Assembly (NCBI RefSeq): GCF_946478885.1
Contig: NZ_CAMLDX010000001.1
Coordinates: forward strand, 58,150-122,149
Reading direction: 5' to 3'
DNA length: 64,000 nt
From: an uncultured Bacillus sp.
Lineage (GTDB): Bacteria; Bacillota; Bacilli; Bacillales_B; DSM-18226
Shown here piece by piece: positions 37,370 through 46,040 of this stretch. Both the position numbers and the translations under genes were made by a program. Position 1 is the first letter of the stretch. The number at the start of each line of letters is the position of its first letter. The notes under the pieces were generated by a model. It made no database searches, was not told the DNA's origin, and saw only the letters and a list, made by a program, of their open reading frames with translations.

Positions 37370-39139
37370 TTATTTTTTTACAGTTGAAGAAAGATGTAGC
37401 TCAATTAATTGAGCAGTGCTTACTTCACCAGGTGCATCCATCAGCAAATCGCTTGCACTGGCAGTTTTCGGGAATGCAATTGTATCACGAAGGTTGGTTC
37501 TGCCAGCAAGCAGCATCACAAATCGATCTAGTCCCAACGCAATTCCCCCATGCGGTGGAGTACCGTAATCAAATGCGTTTAGCAGGAAGCCGAATTGACT
37601 GACCGCCTCTTCTTCTGTGAAACCTAATGCCTTAAACATTTTATTTTGTACATCTCTTTCATAAATACGCAATGATCCACCGCCAAGCTCATATCCGTTT
37701 AAGACAACATCATAGGCCTGAGCGCGTACCTTTTCAGGTTCGGTTTCGAGAAGAGTGACGTCTTCGCGAACAGGCATGGTAAATGGATGATGGGCAGCAG
37801 TGAATCGATGTGCTTCCTCATCATACTCAAGCAATGGCCAATCTGTCACCCAAAGGAAATTGAATTTACTTTCATCAATGAGTTCCATATCTTTTCCTAT
37901 TTTTAGACGCAAGGCCCCTAATGCATCGGCAACAATTTTTTTCTTGTCTGCAACAAAGAGAATAAGATCGTCTTTTTCCACTCCAAGAACATTGTTTAAT
38001 GCTGCCAGTTCTTCTTCACTGAAGAACTTGATAATCGGTCCTTTCAATCCATCATCTTCTGCCTTCAGCCAGGCAAGGCCCTTCGCTCCATAACGAGCAG
38101 CATATTCAGTCAGTCCGTCAATATCTTTACGGGAATATTTAATAGCGCCATTTTTTACATTAATGGCTTTGACCTGTCCACCTTTTGCGACTGCTCCAGC
38201 GAATACTTTGAAATTGGAGTTTTGGAAAACCTCGGAAAGATCAATTAATTTCAGGTCAAATCGTGTATCTGGTTTATCTGAACCATAGCTTCCCATCGCC
38301 TCATCATAAGTCATGCGCGGGAATGGAGCCGGAATGTTAACCCCTTTGACCTCCTTCATAATTCTGACAATCATTTTTTCTGTTAGCGTCTGAATTTCTT
38401 CGGCAGTTAAAAAGCTCGTTTCCAAATCAAGCTGGGTAAATTCAGGCTGGCGATCCGCACGCAGGTCTTCATCTCGGAAGCAGCGGGCAATTTGATAATA
38501 CCGTTCTACACCGCTGACCATTAATAATTGTTTAAATAACTGTGGTGACTGCGGCAGAGCATAAAATTCTCCCGGATGAACACGACTTGGTACAAGATAA
38601 TCACGAGCCCCCTCCGGAGTGCTTTTGGTTAAAATCGGTGTTTCAATGTCCAGGAATCCTTCACCGTCAAGAAAATCACGCATTACTTTTGTTACTTGAT
38701 GACGCATTTTCAATGTATGAAACATAGCAGGTCTTCTTAAGTCAAGATAACGGTATTTCAGACGCACATCCTCAGATACTTCCACATCGTCTTCAATCAT
38801 GAATGGAGGGGTTTTAGATTCATTTATAACCGTCATTCTTTCAGCTTGTACCTCTATCGTACCCGTCTTTAATGTTGGATTAAAAGTAGATTCATCACGG
38901 GCAATCACGATCCCTTCTACTTCTACTACGTATTCACTGCGGACTCTTTCAGCAGTTTCTAAGGCCTCCTTTGAAACTTCCGGATTGAATACTACTTGTA
39001 CAATCCCCGTCCGATCACGTAAATGAATAAAGATTAAACCGCCTAAATCACGGCGTCTTAGCACCCATCCCTTTAAAATCACTTTTTCTCCAATTGCTTG
39101 TGCAGGCACTTCCCCGCAAAAATATGATCTTCCGTGCAT
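37370..39139 (-). CDS. aspS: Aspartyl-tRNA synthetase
   Basis: Class IIb synthetase. The 589-residue bacterial form has the N-terminal OB-fold ([20 protein letters not shown]), class II motif 2 ([20 protein letters not shown]), the GAD insertion domain, and motif 3 ([20 protein letters not shown]). I chose the ATG at 39139 after TAGGAGG. It lies 13 bp downstream of hisS and is probably controlled by the same T-box leader. Whether it also charges tRNA-Asn is not obvious from sequence. Confidence 0.97.
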   Translation of the reverse strand: MHGRSYFCGEVPAQAIGEKVILKGWVLRRRDLGGLIFIHLRDRTGIVQVVFNPEVSKEALETAERVRSEYVVEVEGIVIARDESTFNPTLKTGTIEVQAERMTVINESKTPPFMIEDDVEVSEDVRLKYRYLDLRRPAMFHTLKMRHQVTKVMRDFLDGEGFLDIETPILTKSTPEGARDYLVPSRVHPGEFYALPQSPQLFKQLLMVSGVERYYQIARCFRDEDLRADRQPEFTQLDLETSFLTAEEIQTLTEKMIVRIMKEVKGVNIPAPFPRMTYDEAMGSYGSDKPDTRFDLKLIDLSEVFQNSNFKVFAGAVAKGGQVKAINVKNGAIKYSRKDIDGLTEYAARYGAKGLAWLKAEDDGLKGPIIKFFSEEELAALNNVLGVEKDDLILFVADKKKIVADALGALRLKIGKDMELIDESKFNFLWVTDWPLLEYDEEAHRFTAAHHPFTMPVREDVTLLETEPEKVRAQAYDVVLNGYELGGGSLRIYERDVQNKMFKALGFTEEEAVSQFGFLLNAFDYGTPPHGGIALGLDRFVMLLAGRTNLRDTIAFPKTASASDLLMDAPGEVSTAQLIELHLSSTVKK

Positions 39140-39152
39140 TGTTGTTTTCCTC

Positions 39153-40424
39153 CTATTGGTACAATTCTTGAAGTTTTTCAATAACGTTTTCTAAACCGAT
39201 CTGGCGCTGTTCGCCGGTTTCCATATGTTTCACATTAATGACCTGATTGTCTAATTCTTCATCGCCCAAAATGGTAACATATTTCGCATGAAGACGGTCT
39301 GCCGCTTTCATCTGTGCTTTGATTTTTCGATCTAAATAATCGCGTTCAGCGGAAAAACCAGCAAGACGAAGCTTATGCAGCAATCCGACTGTATAATCTT
39401 TTGCTCTGTCTCCCAATGAAACAAGGTAAAAGTCTATGCCTTTATTTAGAGGCAGCTCTGCCTTCTCGGCATTTAAAGCGGCAATAAAGCGCTCGATGCT
39501 GAGGGCAAAACCGATTCCTGGAGTTTCGGGTCCGCCGATTTCCTCCGTTAATCCGTTATAACGGCCCCCTCCGCATAGAGTAGTGATCGCTCCGAATCCT
39601 TCTGCATCACTCATAATCTCAAAAGCCGTATGATTATAATAATCCAGTCCTCTTACAAGATTGGGATCCACAACAAATGGAATATTTAAATCCGTTAAAT
39701 ATTGCTGAACCTTTTCAAAATAGGATTTAGAATCCGGATTTAAATAGGCAATTATTGAAGGCGCTGTTTTCATCAGTTCATGATCCCTGTCCTGCTTGCA
39801 ATCTAAAATCCGCATTGGATTCTTTAACAGGCGGCTTTGGCAATCCTTACAAAATTCACCAATCCTCGGTTCAAAGTGTTCAATAAGCGCAGTACGATGA
39901 GCGTTACGGCTCTTTTTATCACCAAGACTGTTGATAATAAGCTTTAATTTTTTTAAACCCATGCTGCGATAAATTGACATGGCGAGGGCAATCACTTCAG
40001 CGTCAATTGCCGGATCTTTACTGCCCAGCGCTTCTACACCAAATTGCACAAATTGACGAAACCGTCCTGCCTGCGGGCGCTCATAGCGAAACATCGGCCC
40101 CATATAGTACAGCTTCACAGGCTGATTGGGGCTGCCAAACATTTTATGCTCAACAAATGAACGAACTGTTGATGCCGTTCCTTCCGGTCGCAATGTCAAA
40201 CTCCTTCCTCCACGGTCAGTGAAAGTATACATCTCTTTTTGCACAATATCGGTTGTATCTCCTACACCTCTTGTAAACAATTCCGTTTGTTCAAAAATCG
40301 GAGTCCGGATTTCGTGATATTGAAATTTCTCGCAAAGTTCACGTGCCTTCTTTTCAATATATTGCCATTTTTCGATTTCTCCAGGTAGAATATCCTGTGT
40401 TCCTCTTGGTATTTGAACCAACAT
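39153..40424 (-). CDS. hisS: Histidyl-tRNA synthetase
   Basis: Class IIa synthetase, 423 residues from the ATG at 40424 (AAGGAGTGG upstream). [12 protein letters not shown] opens the protein; motif 2 is [20 protein letters not shown]; the histidine-specific motifs [15 protein letters not shown] and CGGGRYNGL are present, and the C-terminal anticodon-binding domain is complete. The gene follows a T-box leader and is followed by aspS as in B. subtilis. Confidence 0.98.
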   Translation of the reverse strand: MLVQIPRGTQDILPGEIEKWQYIEKKARELCEKFQYHEIRTPIFEQTELFTRGVGDTTDIVQKEMYTFTDRGGRSLTLRPEGTASTVRSFVEHKMFGSPNQPVKLYYMGPMFRYERPQAGRFRQFVQFGVEALGSKDPAIDAEVIALAMSIYRSMGLKKLKLIINSLGDKKSRNAHRTALIEHFEPRIGEFCKDCQSRLLKNPMRILDCKQDRDHELMKTAPSIIAYLNPDSKSYFEKVQQYLTDLNIPFVVDPNLVRGLDYYNHTAFEIMSDAEGFGAITTLCGGGRYNGLTEEIGGPETPGIGFALSIERFIAALNAEKAELPLNKGIDFYLVSLGDRAKDYTVGLLHKLRLAGFSAERDYLDRKIKAQMKAADRLHAKYVTILGDEELDNQVINVKHMETGEQRQIGLENVIEKLQELYQ

Positions 40425-40571
40425 TAAGACCACTCCTTTCTTGTTACAGTTAACCTACTTTTTTAAAGCACAGCAAAATAGGCTCGAAACTCTTAATTAA
40501 ACACAAAAAGATGATCAAGCAAACGTTTATAGAATGATGACAACAAGACAGGCCGTTTGGAAAAAAGGCAA

Positions 40572-40861
40572 AATAAAAAGCTCTCATCCCTTGTATTTCT
40601 TTATACAAGGGACGAGAGCTAATTCCCGTGGTGCCACCCTAATTGAAACAATAAAATCGTTACCATTTCCACTTTTTCAGTTAACGCCTGTATACGTTCA
40701 ACCCCTATTAGAGCAAATATACTCTTTCAGGGAGAAGCCTTCGAAGTGTTCTTCATTAAGTCACCATGCAGAATCGCTTTCAGCCTGCGGCGGTTCTTCT
40801 CTATCCATGTGAGTTTTAATTACTTTTCTTCGTCATCGACTATTTAATATTTCATTTTATC
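40572..40861 (-). ncRNA. T-box leader of hisS-aspS
   Basis: tRNA-sensing riboswitch. The T-box AGGGTGGCACCACGGG lies at 40625-40640, followed by a terminator with a long stem (40579-40620, AGCTCTCGTCCCTTGTAT against its complement with one mismatch) and a T-run. A CAC (His) triplet at 40746-40748 in GAACACTTC is the likely specifier. With the hisS promoter it fills most of 40425-40906. Confidence 0.93.
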
Positions 40862-40867
40862 TCTATA

Positions 40868-40896
40868 ATATTACGAACCTTCCTTACAATTGTCAA
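40868..40896 (-). promoter_or_regulatory. Sigma-A promoter of the hisS T-box transcript
   Basis: -35 TTGACA (40891-40896), 17-bp spacer, -10 TAATAT (40868-40873). Its -35 begins 10 bp beyond the stop of the small gene at 40907. Confidence 0.85.
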
Positions 40897-40906
40897 TAGG
40901 GAATCG

Positions 40907-41083
40907 CTAATTTCGTTCTAAATGCTTTTTCAATTTTCTTACATCACTCGTATTCATCCCATATTCTGTTGCAAATTCCATTAAAGAGGCATTTTGATCC
41001 TTCTGAATACCATCATGGACATCTATCCCAAATAATTGATTCTCGCCCGCATAAACAGACATCCCTTTATTGCCTAATCGCAT
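40907..41083 (-). CDS. Small protein of 58 residues, YrzK-like by position
   Basis: An ATG at 41083 behind ACGGAGGCT opens a 58-codon frame starting MRLGNKGMSVYAGENQLFGI. The second half (MEFATEYGMNTSDVRKLKKH) looks like a helix-turn-helix or sigma region 4-like helix pair. A small gene (yrzK) occupies this position between hisS and yrvJ in B. subtilis, so it may be that gene, but I cannot confirm it by sequence. The strong ribosome site and uninterrupted codon use support a real gene. Function unknown. Confidence 0.72.
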   Translation of the reverse strand: MRLGNKGMSVYAGENQLFGIDVHDGIQKDQNASLMEFATEYGMNTSDVRKLKKHLERN

Positions 41084-41324
41084 GAGAAAGCCTCCGTTTC
41101 ATCCATTTTTTCAGTTCGAACATTCTGATTCATTCACTAGTCTTTCCCAGTTTCCGCGAAAAATTTCATTATCGTTCAAACAAGAATTTACTATAAAAAA
41201 AGAATGATTTTTCCGATAATAAAGCAGGAAAAGTATAGGAGATAAGCGAAATATAGACAGGTCGGGTTTGTTTCAGAAGCTTAGCCATCTATCAGCATAG
41301 TTATTTAGAACAAGATAAGGAGGG

Positions 41325-42668
41325 ATGGAGCTGAAAACAAAGCACATCATGATATGGACGATAAGCGTTCTGTTCTTATTTTTATGGGTGGTTCCTACAG
41401 CATATGCTGAAGAGAAGAATCCCTTGGTTAAAGTGGAAACAGATGGCCTGAATGTTAGAAGCGGCCCCAGTTTACAGCATGAGCTGATCACCACCTTAAA
41501 TAAAGGCAGCTTATATCCGGTTATCCAAAAAGACAAGGATTGGATTGAAATTGACCTAGGGGATGGAGATAAAGGCTGGGTTGCGGACTATCTGGTAACC
41601 ATACAAAAGGAAACGACCGATCTCCCCCATCATACAGTGAAGCAAGAAACGGCACACACCGGCACGATTACAGCTGATGCGGTAAATATTCGCACTGATC
41701 CAGCTTTAACAGCCGATATTATTGGAAAACTGAATACAGGTGCTGACGTAGAAGTGCTATCTACATCAGATAGCTGGATAAAAATCCAGGTTGCAGATCG
41801 GACAGGATGGGTGTCAACGAAATATGTAGAAGTTGACGTAAACGGGGAATCGGCTGCAAATGAAACGAGCAGCGAAAAACTGACTGATACTTCCGTTATC
41901 ATTTTGCATAATGGGACAAATATCCGCAAAGCCCCAAATACACAGGCACTCATTATTGAAAGGGCCAATAAAGGGGACCGATATGAAGCCGTTCAATTAA
42001 CGGATGAATGGTACGAAATAAAACTTTCCGAAGGTGATACTGCCTATGTCGCCGCTTGGATTGTTTCTGTTTCCGAAAAAGACTCAGAAAATAAAAAAGA
42101 GAAAAATAATTTAAATAGCAAAACTCCGTTAAAAAATAAAACAATTGTGATTGATCCCGGTCATGGAGGAGAAGACGGAGGGACAATCGGCGGGAATGGA
42201 TTATTGGAAAAGAGGCTCACGCTAAAAACAGCCAAATATTTAAGTGAAAAGCTGCAATCTGCTGGTGCCAATGTGATTTTAACAAGAAACAGCGACATTT
42301 TTATTCCTTTGACCTCGAGAGTTCAGACAGCCGATTATCGAAATGCCGATGCTTTTATCAGTCTTCATTTTGATCATTCTAAGGACAGAAGCGCCCGTGG
42401 CTTAACCACATATTTTTATCACCCCTGGCAGAGGGGATTAGCAGTAGAAATTCACTCGGCCGTAGCAGAACAGACCAGGCAGAATAGCCGGGGAGTACAG
42501 TTTGGCGACTACTATGTAATTCGGGAAAATAATCAAAAAGCGGTTCTCATCGAGCTCGGATATTTGAGCAATCCAACAGAAGAACTGCTTGTCGGCACCG
42601 ATCAATTCCAGGAATTGGCCGCAACTGGAATTTATGAGGGATTAGGACGATATTTCAATGATGAATAA
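41325..42668 (+). CDS. yrvJ: Secreted N-acetylmuramoyl-L-alanine amidase with three SH3b repeats
   Basis: Cell-wall hydrolase cutting the amide between muramic acid and the stem peptide. The 447-residue protein has a signal peptide (residues 1-28, cleavage after AYA), three SH3b wall-binding domains (about 31-92, 104-165, 180-245) and a C-terminal Amidase_3 domain. The zinc ligands are in VIDPGHGGEDGG, LLEKRLTL and ISLHFD; the catalytic glutamate is in LIELGYLSN. Its place beside dtd and hisS matches B. subtilis yrvJ, which is longer. The ribosome site AAGGAGGG is unusually close to the ATG. Confidence 0.92.
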   Translation: MELKTKHIMIWTISVLFLFLWVVPTAYAEEKNPLVKVETDGLNVRSGPSLQHELITTLNKGSLYPVIQKDKDWIEIDLGDGDKGWVADYLVTIQKETTDLPHHTVKQETAHTGTITADAVNIRTDPALTADIIGKLNTGADVEVLSTSDSWIKIQVADRTGWVSTKYVEVDVNGESAANETSSEKLTDTSVIILHNGTNIRKAPNTQALIIERANKGDRYEAVQLTDEWYEIKLSEGDTAYVAAWIVSVSEKDSENKKEKNNLNSKTPLKNKTIVIDPGHGGEDGGTIGGNGLLEKRLTLKTAKYLSEKLQSAGANVILTRNSDIFIPLTSRVQTADYRNADAFISLHFDHSKDRSARGLTTYFYHPWQRGLAVEIHSAVAEQTRQNSRGVQFGDYYVIRENNQKAVLIELGYLSNPTEELLVGTDQFQELAATGIYEGLGRYFNDE

Positions 42669-42675
42669 AAAAAGG

Positions 42676-42701
42676 GAGAGCTTGACCATTAGCAAGCTCT
42701 C
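42676..42701. terminator. Bidirectional terminator between yrvJ and dtd
   Basis: GAGAGCTTG and CAAGCTCTC form a 9-bp stem with an 8-nt loop; TTTT follows on the plus side and CCCTTTTTTT on the minus side. It lies between the convergent stops. Confidence 0.85.
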
Positions 42702-42703
42702 TT

Positions 42704-43141
42704 TTAGCTCTCTAGTATTAAGGTTACCGGTCCGTCATTCATCAGCCTTACATCCATCATCGCCCCAAATTCTCCCGTCTCTACCTTAGCACCTTTCATG
42801 CGCAGTAGTTCATTAAAACGATGATACAGTCTGGCAGCATATTCAGGTTTTGCTGCTGCCATATAATTCGGCCGACGGCCTTTACGGCAGTCTCCATACA
42901 AAGTAAATTGGGACACTGACAGAATACTGCCGTTTGTATCTAGCAAGGACAAATTCATTTTGCCCTGTTCATCATCAAAAATTCTGAGATGGATCACTTT
43001 ATCCGCAAGAAAAACCGCGTCTTCCTCTGTATCATCATGGGTAATTCCGACAAGCAGAACAAGTCCGTTTGAAATACTCCCCACTTGTTGGTTATTGACG
43101 GTTACACTAGCTTCCTTGCTTCTTTGTACAACAACGCGCAC
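42704..43141 (-). CDS. dtd: D-aminoacyl-tRNA deacylase
   Basis: Removes D-amino acids (and glycine from tRNA-Ala) from mischarged tRNA. The 145-residue length is normal. The two active-site motifs are intact: [10 protein letters not shown] near residue 77 and the Gly-Pro stretch [11 protein letters not shown] at the C-terminus. The start is a GTG at 43141 ([13 protein letters not shown]) with AAGGTGAT upstream. It follows relA by 9 bp. Confidence 0.96.
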   Translation of the reverse strand: MRVVVQRSKEASVTVNNQQVGSISNGLVLLVGITHDDTEEDAVFLADKVIHLRIFDDEQGKMNLSLLDTNGSILSVSQFTLYGDCRKGRRPNYMAAAKPEYAARLYHRFNELLRMKGAKVETGEFGAMMDVRLMNDGPVTLILES

Positions 43142-43150
43142 AATATCACC

Positions 43151-45346
43151 TTAATTCATAATTCTTCGTACCGCATACAAATCAGGGATTTGCTTAATGC
43201 GGTCGACAACTTTTTGCAAATGGCTAACATTCAAAATGGAAATTGACATAGTAATGGTCACCATCTTATTGCGATCCGTCCGCCCGGATACAGCTGAAAT
43301 ATCCGTTTTCGTCTCGTTGACAGCCTGCAGCACCTCATTTAACAAGCCTCTTCTGTCAAAACCCGTAATTTCAATTTCAACGTTATATTCCTTTCTATCA
43401 TTCAGACCGGATTCCCACTCTACGGGGATCAGCCGATCCTTTGCATCTTCTGCCACAATGTTCGGACAATCTTTACGATGAACGGATACACCTCGACCTT
43501 TTGTGATAAACCCTACAATTTCATCTCCAGGAACTGGGTTGCAACAGCGTGACAGGCGGATCAGCAAGTTATCGATCCCTTCTACTCTGACGCCGGACTC
43601 ACGTTTTTTCTTTGAAGGGAGCGTTTTTAATTCCGACACCGCATCGGCTACATTGGCGATCTGTTCCTGGTCTCTTTTTTTGCGCCATTTCTCTGTCAGG
43701 CGGTTTGCCACTTGCAGCGCGGTAATGCCGTTATACCCAACGGCAGCGTACATATCTTCCTCACCAATAAAATTAAACTTCTCTACTACACGCTTGACAT
43801 TATCAGGGGATAAAATTTCCTTTAAATCAAACTCCATTAAACGGATTTCACGTTCTATAGCTTCGCGACCTTTTTCAATATTTTCTTCTCTTCTCTGCTT
43901 CTTGAAAAAAGCTCTGATTTTATTTTTCGCCTGAGAGGTCTGGGAGAGCTTAATCCAGTCCTGGCTTGGGCCGTAAGAATGCTTGGATGTAAGGATTTCT
44001 ACGATATCTCCTGTTTTTAGTTTGTAATCCAGGGTTACCATCTTCCCATTTACCTTTGCCCCAATGGTTTTGTTTCCTATCTCAGAGTGAATACGATAGG
44101 CAAAATCAATCGGCACAGAACCAGCAGGAAGTTCAATCACATCCCCTTTTGGTGTAAAGACATACAGCATGTCAGAGAATAAATCCACTTTAAGTGATTC
44201 CATGAATTCCTCGGCATTTGCCGTATCGTCCTGGAACTCTAGAATTTCACGAAACCATGTTAAATTATCCTTAAAAGAGGAACCTTCATGGATCGTTTTG
44301 CCCTCTTTATATGCCCAGTGAGCAGCAATCCCGAATTCTGCAATCCGATGCATTTCAAAGGTACGAATCTGCACCTCCAGCGGCTCACCTTTCGGCCCGA
44401 TAACAGTCGTATGCAGCGACTGATACATATTTTGCTTCGGCATGGCGATATAATCCTTAAACCTGCCCGGCATCGGCTTCCAGCACGTATGAATAATTCC
44501 TAATACAGCGTAGCAATCTTTAATTGAATGAACAATAATTCTAATGGCAAGCAGGTCATAGATTTCATTAAACTGCTTATTTTGCAAGGCCATCTTACGA
44601 TAAATACTGTAAATATGCTTCGGGCGTCCGGAGATTTCCGCTTTTATTCCAACATCTTCCATTTGATTGCGTATTTCCACAATCACCTCATCTAAATATT
44701 GCAGCCGTTCTGCCCGTTTCTTCTTCATAAGGTTAACGATGCGGTAATATTGCTGGGGATTTAAATAGCGTAATGCCGTATCTTCAAGTTCCCATTTAAT
44801 CTTAGAGATCCCGAGTCGGTTCGCTAAAGGAGCAAAAATTTCTAATGTTTCATTGGAAATTCTTCTTTGCTTTTCAGCCGGCAGATGTTTTAATGTCCGC
44901 ATATTATGAAGTCTGTCAGCTAACTTGATCATTATGACACGAATATCCTGCGCCATGGCCACAAACATTTTGCGGTGATTCTCTGCCTGTTGTTCCTCAT
45001 GTGATTTATATTTGATTTTACCGAGCTTTGTGACACCATCGACAAGCATAGCCACTTCTTCATTGAAAGTTTCCTTTAGATCATCCAGTGTAGCCTCTGT
45101 ATCTTCAACTACATCGTGGAGAAATCCGGCAGCAACCGTAGAAGGATCCATTTCCAGGTCAGCCAGTATTCCTGCAACCTGTATAGGATGGATAATATAC
45201 GGTTCACCTGATTTTCTATACTGAAACCGATGAGCATGCAGTGCAAATTCATAAGCCTTCTTTACAAACTGCACATCCTCCTCATCAAGATAGGCACTCG
45301 TCCTGTCGATGACTTGTTCGGCGGTTAATACTTGATCGTTCGCCAT
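43151..45346 (-). CDS. relA: Bifunctional (p)ppGpp synthetase/hydrolase RelA
   Basis: Stringent-response enzyme (Rel), cytosolic and ribosome-associated. The 731-residue protein has the HD hydrolase domain (FLHDVVEDTEATL near residue 75), the synthetase domain (ISGRPKHIYSIYRKM near 240), then TGS, helical, zinc-finger (LSRCCNPVPGDEIVGF) and ACT domains. The hydrolase HD pair is intact, so it should be bifunctional. The ATG at 45346 follows AAAAGGTGAT. It lies between apt and dtd as in B. subtilis. Confidence 0.97.
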   Translation of the reverse strand: MANDQVLTAEQVIDRTSAYLDEEDVQFVKKAYEFALHAHRFQYRKSGEPYIIHPIQVAGILADLEMDPSTVAAGFLHDVVEDTEATLDDLKETFNEEVAMLVDGVTKLGKIKYKSHEEQQAENHRKMFVAMAQDIRVIMIKLADRLHNMRTLKHLPAEKQRRISNETLEIFAPLANRLGISKIKWELEDTALRYLNPQQYYRIVNLMKKKRAERLQYLDEVIVEIRNQMEDVGIKAEISGRPKHIYSIYRKMALQNKQFNEIYDLLAIRIIVHSIKDCYAVLGIIHTCWKPMPGRFKDYIAMPKQNMYQSLHTTVIGPKGEPLEVQIRTFEMHRIAEFGIAAHWAYKEGKTIHEGSSFKDNLTWFREILEFQDDTANAEEFMESLKVDLFSDMLYVFTPKGDVIELPAGSVPIDFAYRIHSEIGNKTIGAKVNGKMVTLDYKLKTGDIVEILTSKHSYGPSQDWIKLSQTSQAKNKIRAFFKKQRREENIEKGREAIEREIRLMEFDLKEILSPDNVKRVVEKFNFIGEEDMYAAVGYNGITALQVANRLTEKWRKKRDQEQIANVADAVSELKTLPSKKKRESGVRVEGIDNLLIRLSRCCNPVPGDEIVGFITKGRGVSVHRKDCPNIVAEDAKDRLIPVEWESGLNDRKEYNVEIEITGFDRRGLLNEVLQAVNETKTDISAVSGRTDRNKMVTITMSISILNVSHLQKVVDRIKQIPDLYAVRRIMN

Positions 45347-45494
45347 AGAATCACCTTTTTATTCAAAATAATCCTTCCTTTAACACAATTAATATTTAAA
45401 AATGATTGTTTTTATTATCGAAAAAAAAAGAGCATATGTAAAGCAATAGATTTCATTTTTCTGCAAATAAAAAATAGAAAATAAAATATAGGAA

Positions 45495-45521
45495 AAGAGC
45501 GCCTCCTTTTTAAGCGCTCTT
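45495..45521 (-). terminator. Terminator after apt
   Basis: AAGAGCGC and GCGCTCTT form an 8-bp stem with an 11-nt loop, followed by TTCC and T-rich sequence, 6 bp after the apt stop. Confidence 0.75.
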
Positions 45522-45527
45522 AACCTC

Positions 45528-46040
45528 TTAAAATGACATTAAGGCTAGTATATCATGACCTTCCAGCTTGCTTCTGCCATTTAATTCCATAAGTTCGATT
45601 AGGAAGGCAATGCCGGCTACAATCCCGCCTAAATTTTCAATTAATTGAATGGTGGCTTGAATAGTACCGCCTGTTGCGAGTAAATCATCTGTAATCAGCA
45701 CTCTTTGCCCCGGTTTTACTGCATCTTTGTGAATCGTTAACACATCATGACCATACTCTAGACCATAATTCACCTTAATGGTTTCCCGCGGAAGCTTTCC
45801 TTCCTTGCGTACAGGTGAAAATCCAATCCCTAGCGCATATGCTACTGGACAGCCGACGATAAATCCCCTCGCCTCAGGTCCAACAATTAAATCGACATTC
45901 TTTTCACGTGCATACTGTGCGATTGTATCCGTTGCATATTTAAACGCAGCACCATTATCCATTAATGGTGTGATATCCTTAAAGCTGATTCCAGGCTTTG
46001 GATAATCTTCCACAATTTTAATAAATCTTTTTAAGTCCAT
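45528..46040 (-). CDS. apt: Adenine phosphoribosyltransferase
   Basis: Salvages adenine to AMP using PRPP. The 170-residue protein begins [20 protein letters not shown] and has the PRPP-binding motif [13 protein letters not shown] near residue 118 and the [10 protein letters not shown] loop. The ATG at 46040 lies behind GAGGAGGAAG and inside the recJ 3' end, overlapping it by 23 bp, so it is translationally coupled to recJ. Its expression may therefore depend on intact recJ-apt mRNA. Confidence 0.97.
   Translation of the reverse strand: MDLKRFIKIVEDYPKPGISFKDITPLMDNGAAFKYATDTIAQYAREKNVDLIVGPEARGFIVGCPVAYALGIGFSPVRKEGKLPRETIKVNYGLEYGHDVLTIHKDAVKPGQRVLITDDLLATGGTIQATIQLIENLGGIVAGIAFLIELMELNGRSKLEGHDILALMSF

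Noticed and set aside
41273..41536. Minus-strand ORF antisense to yrvJ signal peptide
   Set aside because: It mirrors a well-supported amidase gene and has no independent signals.
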